A stretch of DNA of 64,000 bases, taken from the NCBI RefSeq assembly GCF_021290965.1, contig NZ_JAJOYT010000007.1:124001-188000 (forward strand), given 5' to 3'. This document shows, one piece after another, positions 38,032 to 46,456 of the stretch. Origin of the DNA: Rheinheimera faecalis (GTDB lineage: Bacteria; Pseudomonadota; Gammaproteobacteria; Enterobacterales; Alteromonadaceae). The notes under the pieces were generated by a model. The model had not been told where the DNA came from. It saw only the letters and a program-made list of their open reading frames with translations, and ran no database searches. The stretch's first letter is position 1, and the number at the start of each line of letters is the position of its first letter. Made by a program: the position numbers and the translations under genes.

Positions 38032-38049
38032 GTGACTAAAATATGACAA
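38032..38049 (-). promoter_or_regulatory. Candidate Pho box upstream of alkaline phosphatase
   Basis: On the minus strand, TTGTCAT-ATTT-TAGTCAC matches the PhoB half-site pattern CTGTCAT with an 11-base repeat (6 of 7 and 5 of 7 positions). TAAGAT, a possible -10, follows 5 bases downstream, closer than in E. coli phoA. Confidence 0.5.
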
Positions 38050-38225
38050 AACTGTAAATAGTCTAAACGCGACCAACAGACGTAAAAGCAGGACTGAAAG
38101 GTGTGAAAACAAAACTTAGTATATAAGTGTTGCGGAGCGGATCATGCATGGCTTAGAGTAAGTATGGAACTAAAGCCGCTACACCTTATCTAACAGGCCG
38201 TGTAGCAAACGAGGTTGAAAAAGTC

Positions 38226-38828
38226 ATGAGTAAGAAGTTTGTAGTTGTTGCTTTGAGTCTGATGATATTGGCTGGCTGTGCCAGTTATCCCGAACAGGTT
38301 CGTATTGCAGATAACGTAGCTTTAACCAGCTATGAAAATGCGGTGCAACAAAATATCGATTTTGGTACTGCCCGCTGGAGCGGCGTCATTGCTGAAATCA
38401 GTAATAAAGCCAATCAAACCCGTCTGGAAGTTGTGTATTTTCCGTCAGGCTCTAATGGACGTCCTGCAGTATCTGATCAAACCAAAGGCCGTTTTGTTAC
38501 CTACATCAACGGCTTTTTAGATCCTATGGTGTACCAGCGTGGTAAGTCGGTTACAGTGCTGGGTGATTTAACCCGATCTGAAGTGGGTAAAGTTGACGAA
38601 TACGAGTACCGTTACCCGGTCATTAAAGACGCTAAAGTGTATTTATGGCCAAAACAAGAAGAACGTATTGAAGTGATTGATACCTGGCCTATGATGCGTC
38701 CGTACCCTTACCCTTATTATTGGGGTTATGGCCCAGGTGTGCGTGTCCGTACTATTACAAAACAACAATCGACAACACAAGGCGCAGTTCATGTTGACAA
38801 TAATAAACAGAATAAAGTGCAACCTTAA
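38226..38828 (+). CDS. Slp-family outer-membrane lipoprotein
   Basis: A 200-residue lipoprotein with lipobox LAGC (Cys18), no Asp at +2 (Ala-Ser follow), so outer-membrane sorting is predicted. The domain (about 25-160) with NIDFGTARWSGVIAEISNKANQTRLEVVYFP and GRFVTYINGFLDPMVY fits the Slp/YeaY family, known in E. coli as a starvation- or stationary-phase-induced lipoprotein. A Pro/Tyr-rich tail (MRPYPYPYYWGYGPG) follows. In E. coli yeaY is next to tsaB; here about 8.4 kb separates them. The end overlaps the next gene by 38 bases. Confidence 0.85.
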   Translation: MSKKFVVVALSLMILAGCASYPEQVRIADNVALTSYENAVQQNIDFGTARWSGVIAEISNKANQTRLEVVYFPSGSNGRPAVSDQTKGRFVTYINGFLDPMVYQRGKSVTVLGDLTRSEVGKVDEYEYRYPVIKDAKVYLWPKQEERIEVIDTWPMMRPYPYPYYWGYGPGVRVRTITKQQSTTQGAVHVDNNKQNKVQP

Positions 38829-39651
38829 TTTAGTAGTAATTTCAGCTGCGCTTTTTAGCGCAGCGGCTGTGGCTGAAACTCCTTCTGCTCCAGACTTAAC
38901 AGCTCTGGCGGAACATTCATTCCGAAGCGTAGAAGATAAGGCCAGAAATCAGTATCGCCATCCGGTAGAAACACTGAACTTTTTTGGCATTAAGCCTACC
39001 ATGTCAGTGCTGGAGATCTGGCCTGCCCGTGGCTGGTATACAGAAATTCTTGGTCCCTATTTAAAAGAGCAGGGCAAACTGAGTATTGCTAATTTTCGTG
39101 TGGATGATGGCACTATGCAGGATGACAGAAAAATCTTCTGGAGTCGGATCAGTGAAAAACTCAGCCAGCGTATTCTGAAACATAAAGACCATTTTGGCAC
39201 TATCCAGCAAACGGAATTTGATCCTCCTGCCTATATGTATCTGGGGTTAACTCAACAATACGATATGGTGCTGAGTTTCCGCAACGCTCATATCTGGAAT
39301 GAACAAGGTTATCTGCTGGATGTATTTCGCGCCGTATTTGATGTACTCAAACCTGGCGGAGTCTTTGGCATAGTCGAACACAGAGCAAGCCGGGTATCTG
39401 AAATCTCCAGCTCTGCTGTTGAAGGTTATCTGGACGAGTCTTATGTGATTGCTGTGGCTGAACAAGCTGGTTTTACACTGCAGACAAAGTCTGAAATCAA
39501 TGCCAATCCAAAAGACACCAAAGATTACCCTAAAGGGGTGTACACCTTACCGCCAACCTTAGCTATGGGTGCTGTAGACAGAGCTAAATATCTGGCTATA
39601 GGTGAAAGTGATCGTATGACCTTAAAATTCGTCAAGGCCGCCAGCGAGTAA
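38791..39651 (+). CDS. Exported protein with SAM-methyltransferase fold
   Basis: A 286-residue protein with an N-terminal signal peptide (MLTIINRIKCNLNLVVISAALFSAA split as basic start, hydrophobic core, AVAE cleavage site). The rest resembles class I methyltransferases: VLEIWPARGWYTEILGPYL at about 70-88 in the place of motif I, YDMVLSFRNAHIW, and FDVLKPGGVFGIVEHRA. Motif I has Trp-Pro-Ala-Arg instead of the usual Gly-x-Gly, and export would separate it from cytosolic SAM, so catalytic activity is doubtful. It begins inside the slp gene and its TAA overlaps the hydrolase ATG (TAATG). Confidence 0.75.
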   Translation: MLTIINRIKCNLNLVVISAALFSAAAVAETPSAPDLTALAEHSFRSVEDKARNQYRHPVETLNFFGIKPTMSVLEIWPARGWYTEILGPYLKEQGKLSIANFRVDDGTMQDDRKIFWSRISEKLSQRILKHKDHFGTIQQTEFDPPAYMYLGLTQQYDMVLSFRNAHIWNEQGYLLDVFRAVFDVLKPGGVFGIVEHRASRVSEISSSAVEGYLDESYVIAVAEQAGFTLQTKSEINANPKDTKDYPKGVYTLPPTLAMGAVDRAKYLAIGESDRMTLKFVKAASE

Positions 39652-40490
39652 TGCTGGCTGTGGAGTTTTCACTGCCCGCTTTATCTTTAGCGGGCTGGCA
39701 GCAAGGTCCAACTCAGCAAAAAGTAACTTTATGCCTGCACGGCTGGCTGGATAATGCCGATAGTTTTTTACCCCTTTCTGCCTGCTTAAACGAGTTGAAT
39801 CTGGTTGCCATTGATTTACCGGGGCATGGACTGTCACAACATCGTAGCCTGGATGCCCATTATCATTTTTTAGACTGGATTTATGATCTGGCGACGCTGA
39901 TTAAAATTCAGGGTTGGCAACAGGTCGATATTATTGGCCATTCGATGGGCGGTATGATTGGTTCTGTGCTTGCTGCTGTAATGCCACAGATGGTGCGCAA
40001 ATTAGTACTGATCGACAGTATGGGTCTGGTGACTGGCGAGGCTGGAAAAACAACAGAGCAAATACGAAGTGCCATCAATCACAGATGGCAAAGCCCACAT
40101 AAACAAAAACCAGTGTATCCCGATCTGCAAAGTGCAGCGCTTGCCCGCCAAAGTCAAAGCGATTTTGATCTGGCTTCGGCGTTGATTTTGGCCAAACGTG
40201 GCACAAAGCTTTGCCCTGGTGGGCTCACCTGGTCGGCTGATATGCGCTTGAGAGAATCTTCTGCCTATCGATTGCTGCAACCCCAGGCGATGCAGCTGCT
40301 TAAAGATATTCAATGCCCAGTGCAAGCTATTCTGGCCAGTGATGGTCTGGAGATGATGCAACAAGCCAGGCAACAGTATCAAAGCTGTTATCAGCAACTT
40401 GAATGGGTTGAGATCAGAGGGGGTCATCATTGCCATATGACTCAGCCAGAACAAACGGCCAAGGCCATTCGTCAATTTTTACTGTCCTGA
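39651..40490 (+). CDS. Alpha/beta-fold hydrolase
   Basis: A 279-residue cytosolic alpha/beta hydrolase. LCLHGWLDNADSF carries the oxyanion HGW motif (about 28-40), the nucleophile lies in IIGHSMGG (Ser about 98), and IRGGHHCHMTQPE near the C-terminus supplies the catalytic His. The ILASDGLEMM segment likely holds the acid region. HGWLDNA resembles the mammalian serine hydrolase-like/MhpC-type proteins. The substrate is unknown. It is translationally coupled to the methyltransferase-fold gene and is followed by the 72-bp tandem repeats. Confidence 0.82.
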   Translation: MLAVEFSLPALSLAGWQQGPTQQKVTLCLHGWLDNADSFLPLSACLNELNLVAIDLPGHGLSQHRSLDAHYHFLDWIYDLATLIKIQGWQQVDIIGHSMGGMIGSVLAAVMPQMVRKLVLIDSMGLVTGEAGKTTEQIRSAINHRWQSPHKQKPVYPDLQSAALARQSQSDFDLASALILAKRGTKLCPGGLTWSADMRLRESSAYRLLQPQAMQLLKDIQCPVQAILASDGLEMMQQARQQYQSCYQQLEWVEIRGGHHCHMTQPEQTAKAIRQFLLS

Positions 40491-40500
40491 TTGTTTTTTA

Positions 40501-40716
40501 TGCTCTGCAATCCTGCAGAGCACCCTTAGGGGCCAGCTAAAGCTGTTAAAAATCGTTCCTGACGATTTTTTATGCTCTGCAATCCTGCAGAGCACCCTTA
40601 CGGGCCAGCTAAAGCTGTTAAAAATGGTTCCTGACGATTTTTTATGCTCTGTAATCCTGCAGAGCACCCTTACGGGCCAGCTAAAGCTGTTAAAAATCGT
40701 TCCTGACGATTTTTTA
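40501..40716. repeat. Three tandem 72-bp hairpin repeats
   Basis: Units begin at 40501, 40573 and 40645 and differ by only a few bases. Each has TGCTCTGC-AATCCT-GCAGAGCA (8-bp stem), CAGCTAAAGCTG (5-bp stem) and AAAAATCGT-TCCTG-ACGATTTTT (9-bp stem ending in T, terminator-like). A partial copy of the T-rich/TATGCT boundary occurs on both flanks. The array lies in the 422-base gap between the hydrolase gene and fadD. Confidence 0.9.
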
Positions 40717-40729
40717 TGCTGTTATAGTC

Positions 40730-40832
40730 GGGGTCAGAACTGCTGCTTGAGCAGGCAATTGTTAAATGAAAGCAATTGTGGGATGATGCAGGATTAGAGT
40801 AAAAACTCAGTGTCGTTTTGTTTCAGACCCCC
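40730..40832. repeat. Possible 103-bp miniature element with GGGGTC/GACCCC ends
   Basis: GGGGTCAGAAC at 40730 and the imperfect inverse GTTTCAGACCCCC at 40820-40832 bound a non-coding stretch that contains CAATTG...CAATTG. GGGGTCAGA also starts the arm of the palindrome at 50586-50640. The mobile-element reading is an inference. Confidence 0.35.
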
Positions 40833-40912
40833 AATGATGTCTGTACAAAGGGCCAAAGCACTAACTATAACTACTATAACTAAAAAATAATAAATACCAC
40901 GAGGAGAGGACA

Positions 40913-42571
40913 GTGGATCGAGTCTGGGCAAAAAATTATCCTGAAGGCGTTCCGACAGATATCAATGCTGATCATTACGCATCATTACTGGAAGTTTTTG
41001 ATGAGAGCATCAAAGACCATGCTGAAAAAACCGCCTACATCAATATGGGCAAAAGCATTACGTACGCAGAACTGGACCAGCTGAGCTTAAAGTTTGCTGC
41101 TTATTTGCAGCAGCAATTAGGCCTGAAAAAAGGTGATGCTGTTGCTGTGATGATGCCAAACCTGCTGCAATACCCAGTTTGTATTTTAGGTATATTGCGT
41201 GCAGGTTGTGTAGTGGTTAACGTCAATCCACTGTACACACCTCGTGAATTAGAGCACCAACTGCTCGACTCACAAGCCAAAGCAATCGTCATTGTTGAAA
41301 ACTTCGCTCATACCTTGTCTGATGTGCAGGATAAAGTGAAGCTGGACCATGTGATCCTGACACATATGGGCGATATGTTAGGCCTGCTTAAAGGCACTAT
41401 CGTCAATCTGGTGGTTAAGCATGTTAAAAAGCTGATCCCTGCTCATAATCTGAAAAAGTACGTCACCTACAAACAGGTGATCGCTGCCGGTAATGCGGCT
41501 GCGTACAAAAAGCCTGTAGTGGTTGGAGAAGATTTAGCTTTCCTGCAGTACACAGGTGGTACTACAGGTGTATCTAAAGGCGCTATGCTGACGCACCGCA
41601 ATATGGTGGCCAATCTGGAGCAGGCTGATGGTTGTATAGGTCCTCTGCTGACTCACGGCAAAGAGCTCGTGGTCACAGCTCTACCGCTTTATCATATCTT
41701 CGCATTAACGGCCAATTTCCTGGTCTTTATGAAGTATGGTGGTACAAACCTTTTGATCACCAACCCAAGGGATATGCCCAACTTTGTTAAAGAACTGGCA
41801 AAGTATCCTTTCTCTGTTATCACAGGTGTAAATACACTATTTAATGGTTTATTGAATACGCCTGGTTTTGCTCAGCTGGATTTCAGCAATATGAAGCTGG
41901 CATTGGGTGGTGGTATGGCAGTGCAGCGCCCTGTGGCAGAACGCTGGCAGAAAGTGACTACAACCCGTTTAGTAGAAGGTTATGGTTTAACTGAATGTGC
42001 ACCTTTGGTCACTGTCAGTCCTTATAATCTGCCTGCGTATAACGGCAGTATAGGTTTTCCTGCACCTTCCACTGACATCAAGCTTGTCAATGATGATGGT
42101 GCTGAAGTAGCTGCCGGCGAAGCTGGTGAAATGTGGGTCAAAGGCCCACAGGTCATGAAAGGCTACTACAACAGACCTGATGAAACTTTAAAGGTACTGA
42201 ATGCAGATGGCTGGTTAGCAACAGGGGATATAGCCCGTGTGGATGACGACGGCTTCTTCTACATAGTTGATCGCAAAAAAGACATGATTTTAGTCTCAGG
42301 TTTTAACGTTTATCCAAATGAGATTGAAGAAGTGGTCGCGATGAATGACAAAGTACTTGAAGTGGCTGCTGTTGGTGTTCCAAACGAAGCCACTGGCGAA
42401 GCGGTGAAGATATTTGTGGTGAAAAAAGACCAAAGCCTGACAGATGTTGAGCTAATACAACACTGTAAAGAACGTTTGACGGGCTATAAAGTGCCGAAGC
42501 TGGTAGAATTCCGCACTGAATTGCCAAAAACCAACGTGGGTAAAATCTTAAGGCGGGAGCTGAAAGGTTAA
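40913..42571 (+). CDS. fadD: Long-chain fatty-acid-CoA ligase FadD
   Basis: FadD activates long-chain fatty acids with ATP and CoA during uptake, feeding beta-oxidation. The 552-residue protein has the AMP-binding P-loop [18 protein letters not shown] (about 219-236), [13 protein letters not shown] (about 357-369), [34 protein letters not shown] (ATP/adenylate and FACS motif; about 436-470) and the C-terminal Lys in [12 protein letters not shown]. The start is GTG at 40913, with GAGGAGAG upstream. It is next to rnd, as in E. coli. A terminator follows directly. Confidence 0.93.
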   Translation: MDRVWAKNYPEGVPTDINADHYASLLEVFDESIKDHAEKTAYINMGKSITYAELDQLSLKFAAYLQQQLGLKKGDAVAVMMPNLLQYPVCILGILRAGCVVVNVNPLYTPRELEHQLLDSQAKAIVIVENFAHTLSDVQDKVKLDHVILTHMGDMLGLLKGTIVNLVVKHVKKLIPAHNLKKYVTYKQVIAAGNAAAYKKPVVVGEDLAFLQYTGGTTGVSKGAMLTHRNMVANLEQADGCIGPLLTHGKELVVTALPLYHIFALTANFLVFMKYGGTNLLITNPRDMPNFVKELAKYPFSVITGVNTLFNGLLNTPGFAQLDFSNMKLALGGGMAVQRPVAERWQKVTTTRLVEGYGLTECAPLVTVSPYNLPAYNGSIGFPAPSTDIKLVNDDGAEVAAGEAGEMWVKGPQVMKGYYNRPDETLKVLNADGWLATGDIARVDDDGFFYIVDRKKDMILVSGFNVYPNEIEEVVAMNDKVLEVAAVGVPNEATGEAVKIFVVKKDQSLTDVELIQHCKERLTGYKVPKLVEFRTELPKTNVGKILRRELKG

Positions 42572-42576
42572 ACCAG

Positions 42577-42604
42577 AAAAAACCGGCTTTGGCCGGTTTT
42601 TTTA
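42577..42604 (+). terminator. Rho-independent terminator after fadD
   Basis: AAAACCGGC, TTT loop, GGCCGGTTTTTTT. A strong GC stem followed by a T-run, five bases after the fadD stop. Confidence 0.9.
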
Positions 42605-42653
42605 CGATGAAAAGTTGGCTAGAGAAATAGAAAGAGACAATCAAGGATTTCAA

Positions 42654-43799
42654 ATGACGTATCAGCTTATAACCTCCTCATCTGCTTTAGCTGCTTTTTG
42701 TGCGCAAGCCGCCAGTACGGACCTGTTAGCTGTTGATACTGAATTTGTCCGCCAAACTACCTTGAGTCCAAAGCTTGGCTTGATCCAGCTGTTTGATGGT
42801 AAGCAACTGGCGTTAGTTGACCCTTTAGCTATTGATGACTGGAGCTCCTTGCAACAGCTGTTTGCCAGTCCAACAGTCTGCAAAGTGGTGCACTCCTGCA
42901 ATGAAGATTTAGAAGCTTTAGCCACTAAAAATCTGTTGCCTATATTGCCTCTGATCGACACTCAACTTGCTGCTGAACTGGCAGGTTGGGGCGGTAGTCA
43001 GGGCTATGCCAAACTGGTGCAACGGGTTTGTGCTATTGAGCTGGATAAAAGTGAATCCCGCACCGACTGGATAGCTCGGCCTTTATCTGCATTGCAACTG
43101 GACTACGCGGCCAAAGATGTCGAGCATTTACTGGACGTGTATCAGGCGCTGAAAACTGAGCTGGTTGCAAAAGGCCAATACGAACTGCTGCTTGCTGAAG
43201 GCGAACATTTAATAGCACGTCGCTCTTTTGGCTTGCCTTTGTCATTTCGTCATCTTGAGCTGAAAAACAGCAATCTGCTGACTCCACGTGAGCTGGCTAT
43301 TTTGCGTGAATTGGTGATTTGGCGTCAGGACTATGCGCAGCAGCACGATATGGCACTGGGTTTTATCTTTAAAGATCATCATTTACTGGATATCGCCAAA
43401 CGCCGTCCTGGCAGCCTGGAGTCGATGTTTAATATCCCGGAATTACCCGGCCGTGAAGTACGTCGCCACGGCAAAACAGTATTAGCCCTGATTGAACAAG
43501 CCAAAGCTTTGCCACTGGAGCAATGCCCTGCGCCTTTTTATCACACAGATGTCTTTCTGGGGTTCAAAGAAGAGCTACAGAAAATTACCGATGCCATCAA
43601 AGCTGCAGCCAAAGCGTCCGGCATTCCGGCTGAATTTATGGCCGTGCGTCGCCAAAGCACAGAGTACTTTAACTGGTGCTGGCGTGTCAGTGACGAAGAC
43701 AGAGCTCAATTGCCTGTTCCCGAGTTTTTGCGGGGATGGCGTCGTGAGGTTTTAATCAATCACTTACCTGTTCCAGCTCATATAAAGCCACTGATCTAA
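42654..43799 (+). CDS. rnd: Ribonuclease D
   Basis: A 3'-5' exoribonuclease of tRNA and stable RNA maturation, 381 residues. The DEDD exonuclease residues are visible: VDTEF (Asp and Glu, about 29-31), VVHSCNEDLEAL (Asp about 87) and YAAKDVEHLL (final Asp about 153, with Tyr of the DEDDy type). The HRDC domain follows (about 210-290), and a second helical C-terminal domain. ATG 42654 with AAGGA 7 bases upstream was chosen over an in-frame codon 13 residues earlier, which overlaps the fadD terminator region. Confidence 0.93.
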   Translation: MTYQLITSSSALAAFCAQAASTDLLAVDTEFVRQTTLSPKLGLIQLFDGKQLALVDPLAIDDWSSLQQLFASPTVCKVVHSCNEDLEALATKNLLPILPLIDTQLAAELAGWGGSQGYAKLVQRVCAIELDKSESRTDWIARPLSALQLDYAAKDVEHLLDVYQALKTELVAKGQYELLLAEGEHLIARRSFGLPLSFRHLELKNSNLLTPRELAILRELVIWRQDYAQQHDMALGFIFKDHHLLDIAKRRPGSLESMFNIPELPGREVRRHGKTVLALIEQAKALPLEQCPAPFYHTDVFLGFKEELQKITDAIKAAAKASGIPAEFMAVRRQSTEYFNWCWRVSDEDRAQLPVPEFLRGWRREVLINHLPVPAHIKPLI

Positions 43800-43874
43800 A
43801 AGTGTTATTGTTACGTATTACGGCGCTGTTTTTCGTCTGGTTTAGCGCATTTTTTGCGTTGAATCCTGCTGTTT

Positions 43875-43903
43875 TTTTCACAAATCTGCACTGATCCTAT
43901 AAA
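43875..43903 (+). promoter_or_regulatory. Probable promoter of the DUF4397 lipoprotein gene
   Basis: TTTTCA (43875-43880), 17-base spacer, TATAAA (43898-43903). A start near 43910 would leave a leader of about 45 bases made almost entirely of the following hairpin. Confidence 0.5.
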
Positions 43904-43916
43904 AAAACACCTTCGT

Positions 43917-43949
43917 AACCCTTTTGCTACATCAACAATCAAAAGGGTT
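43917..43949 (+). promoter_or_regulatory. 5'-UTR hairpin covering the ribosome binding site
   Basis: AACCCTTTTG (43917-43926) pairs perfectly with CAAAAGGGTT (43940-43949), with a 13-base loop. The AAGGG of the 3' arm is the only good Shine-Dalgarno sequence before ATG 43955, so folding would hide it. Confidence 0.6.
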
Positions 43950-43954
43950 AGAAA

Positions 43955-45328
43955 ATGATGAAATTGACAATGAAGTCGCTCGCAATGGGCGCAGCCTTTT
44001 TATTGGTCGGTTGTAACAGCTCCGACAATGACTTGCCTGCAATACCAGAAAAACCTTCCAGTGTATCGGTGAAAGTTGTACATGCCGTCTCAGACGCCCC
44101 TGATGTGTCCGTCAGTCGCACCAACGGCGTGGTGATACCTAACTTAGCTTTTGGCGCCGTGGCAGAAGCTCTGGTTGCAAGTCCGGGCGACTTTGCTTTA
44201 GCTGTGGATGCCAAATTGCCGGGCGATACAGTGGCCCGGGTTATACCTGAAACTACACTTACTCTGGCTGAAGCAACAGATTACGTTGTTTTTGCAGCGG
44301 GCAAGGCTGCAGACAGCAGTATCGAGCCTATAGTGGTATCTATTCCACAAACTGCAGTCACCAGCGGCAACGTGCGTTTGCGTGTGGTGCACGGCGCAGC
44401 ATCAGCACCCACAGTAGACGTGCATTTAACAGCTCCTGCTGATGCGCTATCGGCAGGTACTGTCGCTGCTACTTTAGAATTCACCGACGCCACTGGTGAC
44501 GTTACAGTGCCAGCGGGTGACTACAGAGTTCGTATCACGCCGGCAGGTAATTTAACTACAGTGGTTTACGATTCAGGCACTGTGGCTTTAACCTCAGGTT
44601 CAGACCTGACTGTTGCTGCGCTGGACAATAGATTTGCCGGTGATTCACCTGTTTCTTTATTGGCATTAGTGCAAGGTGGCAATACCAGTCTTGAGCTATT
44701 AGATGAAGGTTCTGTATCAGCAGTGCGAGTGGTACACGATGTATCAGATGCACCTGCTGTCGATGTATTGGTAGATGGCGCAGAAGCTATTAATGCTTTA
44801 GCTTTCCCAAATTTTACTGATTACGCTGAATTAGCTCCAGACACATACAACGTAAAAGTGGCTGCGGATGCGGATAACTCAGTGGTTGTTATTGATACCG
44901 ATCTGGAGCTGGACGCTGGTGCTTATTACACAGTGCATGCAGTAGGTTCTTTAACTGAAGACAGTATCGAACCTTTGGTGGTGGTGGATAACCCACGTCG
45001 TATCGCAACAGCGGCACAAATTCGTGTGATCCATGGCTCCAGCCTGGCAGGCCCGGTGGATGTCTATCTGACTGCAAACTCGGATATTTCAGCTGCAACA
45101 GCGGCGCTGAGTAATGTGCCTTTTAAAGCGGACTCAGGGTATATCCAGGTACCAGCAGGTGATTATTTTGTCACTGTGACACCAACAGGCAGCAAAACAG
45201 CAGCCATAGGTCCTGTGGCAGTGACATTGGATGCAAACAATATTTATACAGCGGTAGCTCGTGATGGAGTGGGGTTAACAGCGGATCTGGGATTGATCCT
45301 GTTGGATGACTTTAACAACGTGCAGTAG
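43955..45328 (+). CDS. DUF4397 repeat lipoprotein
   Basis: A 457-residue lipoprotein (lipobox LVGC, Cys20). Four related units start VKVVHAVSDAPDVSV (about 39), LRVVHGAASAPTVDVHL (about 142), VRVVHDVSDAPAVDVLV (about 256) and IRVIHGSSLAGPVDVYL (about 354), roughly 100 residues apart, each followed by PGDY/PAGDY and a beta-rich stretch: the DUF4397 pattern. Likely an outer-membrane surface or periplasmic protein of unknown function. Two adjacent ATGs (43955, 43958) are possible starts. The upstream hairpin suggests translational control. Confidence 0.85.
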   Translation: MMKLTMKSLAMGAAFLLVGCNSSDNDLPAIPEKPSSVSVKVVHAVSDAPDVSVSRTNGVVIPNLAFGAVAEALVASPGDFALAVDAKLPGDTVARVIPETTLTLAEATDYVVFAAGKAADSSIEPIVVSIPQTAVTSGNVRLRVVHGAASAPTVDVHLTAPADALSAGTVAATLEFTDATGDVTVPAGDYRVRITPAGNLTTVVYDSGTVALTSGSDLTVAALDNRFAGDSPVSLLALVQGGNTSLELLDEGSVSAVRVVHDVSDAPAVDVLVDGAEAINALAFPNFTDYAELAPDTYNVKVAADADNSVVVIDTDLELDAGAYYTVHAVGSLTEDSIEPLVVVDNPRRIATAAQIRVIHGSSLAGPVDVYLTANSDISAATAALSNVPFKADSGYIQVPAGDYFVTVTPTGSKTAAIGPVAVTLDANNIYTAVARDGVGLTADLGLILLDDFNNVQ

Positions 45329-45330
45329 CA

Positions 45331-45366
45331 AAAATGAGGCAGAGTCACAGACTCTGCCTCATTTGT
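45331..45366. terminator. Bidirectional terminator between DUF4397 gene and minE
   Basis: AAATGAGGCAGAGTC, ACA loop, GACTCTGCCTCATTT. A near-perfect 15-bp stem with A and T runs on both sides, directly between the two convergent stop codons. Confidence 0.9.
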
Positions 45367-45369
45367 TTA

Positions 45370-45630
45370 TTACTTCTTATCGTCTGGGAAAGTGACGTTT
45401 AATTCCAGCACAGACAGTTGATCTGAGCTTTTCTCCAACGACACCGACACCTGATCGTCAGCTATATCCACATACTTGCGGATAACCGCCAGAATATCGC
45501 GCTCCAGCTGCGGTAAATAATCCGGGCTGTTGCGGCGGTTGCGTTCATGGGCAACGATGATCTGTAACCGCTCTTTGGCAGTTGAAGCGGTATTTTTTTT
45601 CGTTGAACGGAAATAATCCAATAACGACAT
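45370..45630 (-). CDS. minE: Cell division topological specificity factor MinE
   Basis: MinE stimulates MinD ATPase and drives the pole-to-pole oscillation that keeps the MinC inhibitor away from midcell. The 86-residue protein begins [31 protein letters not shown], the membrane-targeting and MinD-binding helix region, with the C-terminal dimerisation domain after about residue 35. ATG 45630 has GGAGG 8-9 bases upstream. The frame is open five codons further, but that would overlap minD and is not the family start. Last gene of minCDE. Confidence 0.96.
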   Translation of the reverse strand: MSLLDYFRSTKKNTASTAKERLQIIVAHERNRRNSPDYLPQLERDILAVIRKYVDIADDQVSVSLEKSSDQLSVLELNVTFPDDKK

Positions 45631-45634
45631 TCGC

Positions 45635-46444
45635 TTAGCCTCCAAATATACGTTTCAGCAAGCCTTTTTTCTCAACATTCAAGAAACGGAAAGGCACTTC
45701 TTCGCCAAGCAAGCGGGCGACCGTGTCTAAATAGGCCTGACCAGCATCGCTGTCCTGATCCAAAATTACTGGCTGACCTGAGTTCGACGCATTTAATACC
45801 GCCTGAGATTCAGGGATCACACCCAGCAGTTTAATGGCCAGAATTTCGCCCACGTCTTCCACACTCAGCATCTCACCTTTGACTACACGCTCAGGGTTGT
45901 AGCGGGTTAACAGCAAGTGTTCTTTAATACCTGGTAAACCTTGTTCAGCACGACGTGATTTGCTGCTCAGCATACCTAAAATACGGTCTGAGTCACGCAC
46001 TGACGATACTTCAGGGTTGGTCACAACCACTGCTTCGTCGGCAAAATACAACGCCATCATGGCACCTGATTCAATACCAGCAGGTGAGTCACAGATGATG
46101 TAATCAAATTCTTCAGCCAGTTCGTTCAGAATGCGCTCTACGCCTTCTTTACTCAAAGCATCTTTATCGCGGGTTTGTGAAGCAGGCAGAATAAACAGGG
46201 TGTCGATACGTTTATCTTTGATCATCGCCTGTTTTAAATTCGCTTCACCGTTAATCACGTTAACGAAGTCGTATACAACACGACGCTCACAACCCATGAT
46301 TAAATCGAGGTTTCTTAAACCTATATCGAAATCGATAATGACGGTTTTAAAACCGCGCATCGCGATGCCTGTACCAATAGCCGCGCTTGACGTAGTTTTG
46401 CCTACGCCACCTTTACCTGATGTAACAACAATGATTTTTGCCAT
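45635..46444 (-). CDS. minD: Septum site-determining ATPase MinD
   Basis: A 269-residue membrane-associated ParA-type ATPase that recruits MinC and is released by MinE. The deviant Walker A is [14 protein letters not shown] (about 11-24); [23 protein letters not shown] and [14 protein letters not shown] are typical. The C-terminal amphipathic membrane-targeting helix is present ([11 protein letters not shown]). It lies 12 bases after minC and 4 bases before minE. Confidence 0.97.
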   Translation of the reverse strand: MAKIIVVTSGKGGVGKTTSSAAIGTGIAMRGFKTVIIDFDIGLRNLDLIMGCERRVVYDFVNVINGEANLKQAMIKDKRIDTLFILPASQTRDKDALSKEGVERILNELAEEFDYIICDSPAGIESGAMMALYFADEAVVVTNPEVSSVRDSDRILGMLSSKSRRAEQGLPGIKEHLLLTRYNPERVVKGEMLSVEDVGEILAIKLLGVIPESQAVLNASNSGQPVILDQDSDAGQAYLDTVARLLGEEVPFRFLNVEKKGLLKRIFGG

Positions 46445-46456
46445 CGCAAAATATCC

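Noticed and set aside
38728-38828. A frameshift joining slp and the methyltransferase-fold gene
   Set aside because: Slp has its own normal C-terminus and the downstream gene has its own ATG and signal peptide; the 38-base overlap is ordinary.
40479-40667. A minus-strand frame of 62 residues with a 24-residue repeat (EHKKSSGTIFNSFSWP)
   Set aside because: It is the translation of the 72-bp hairpin repeats, whose length happens to be a multiple of three. There is no ribosome binding site, and the sequence is explained by RNA-type stem-loops.
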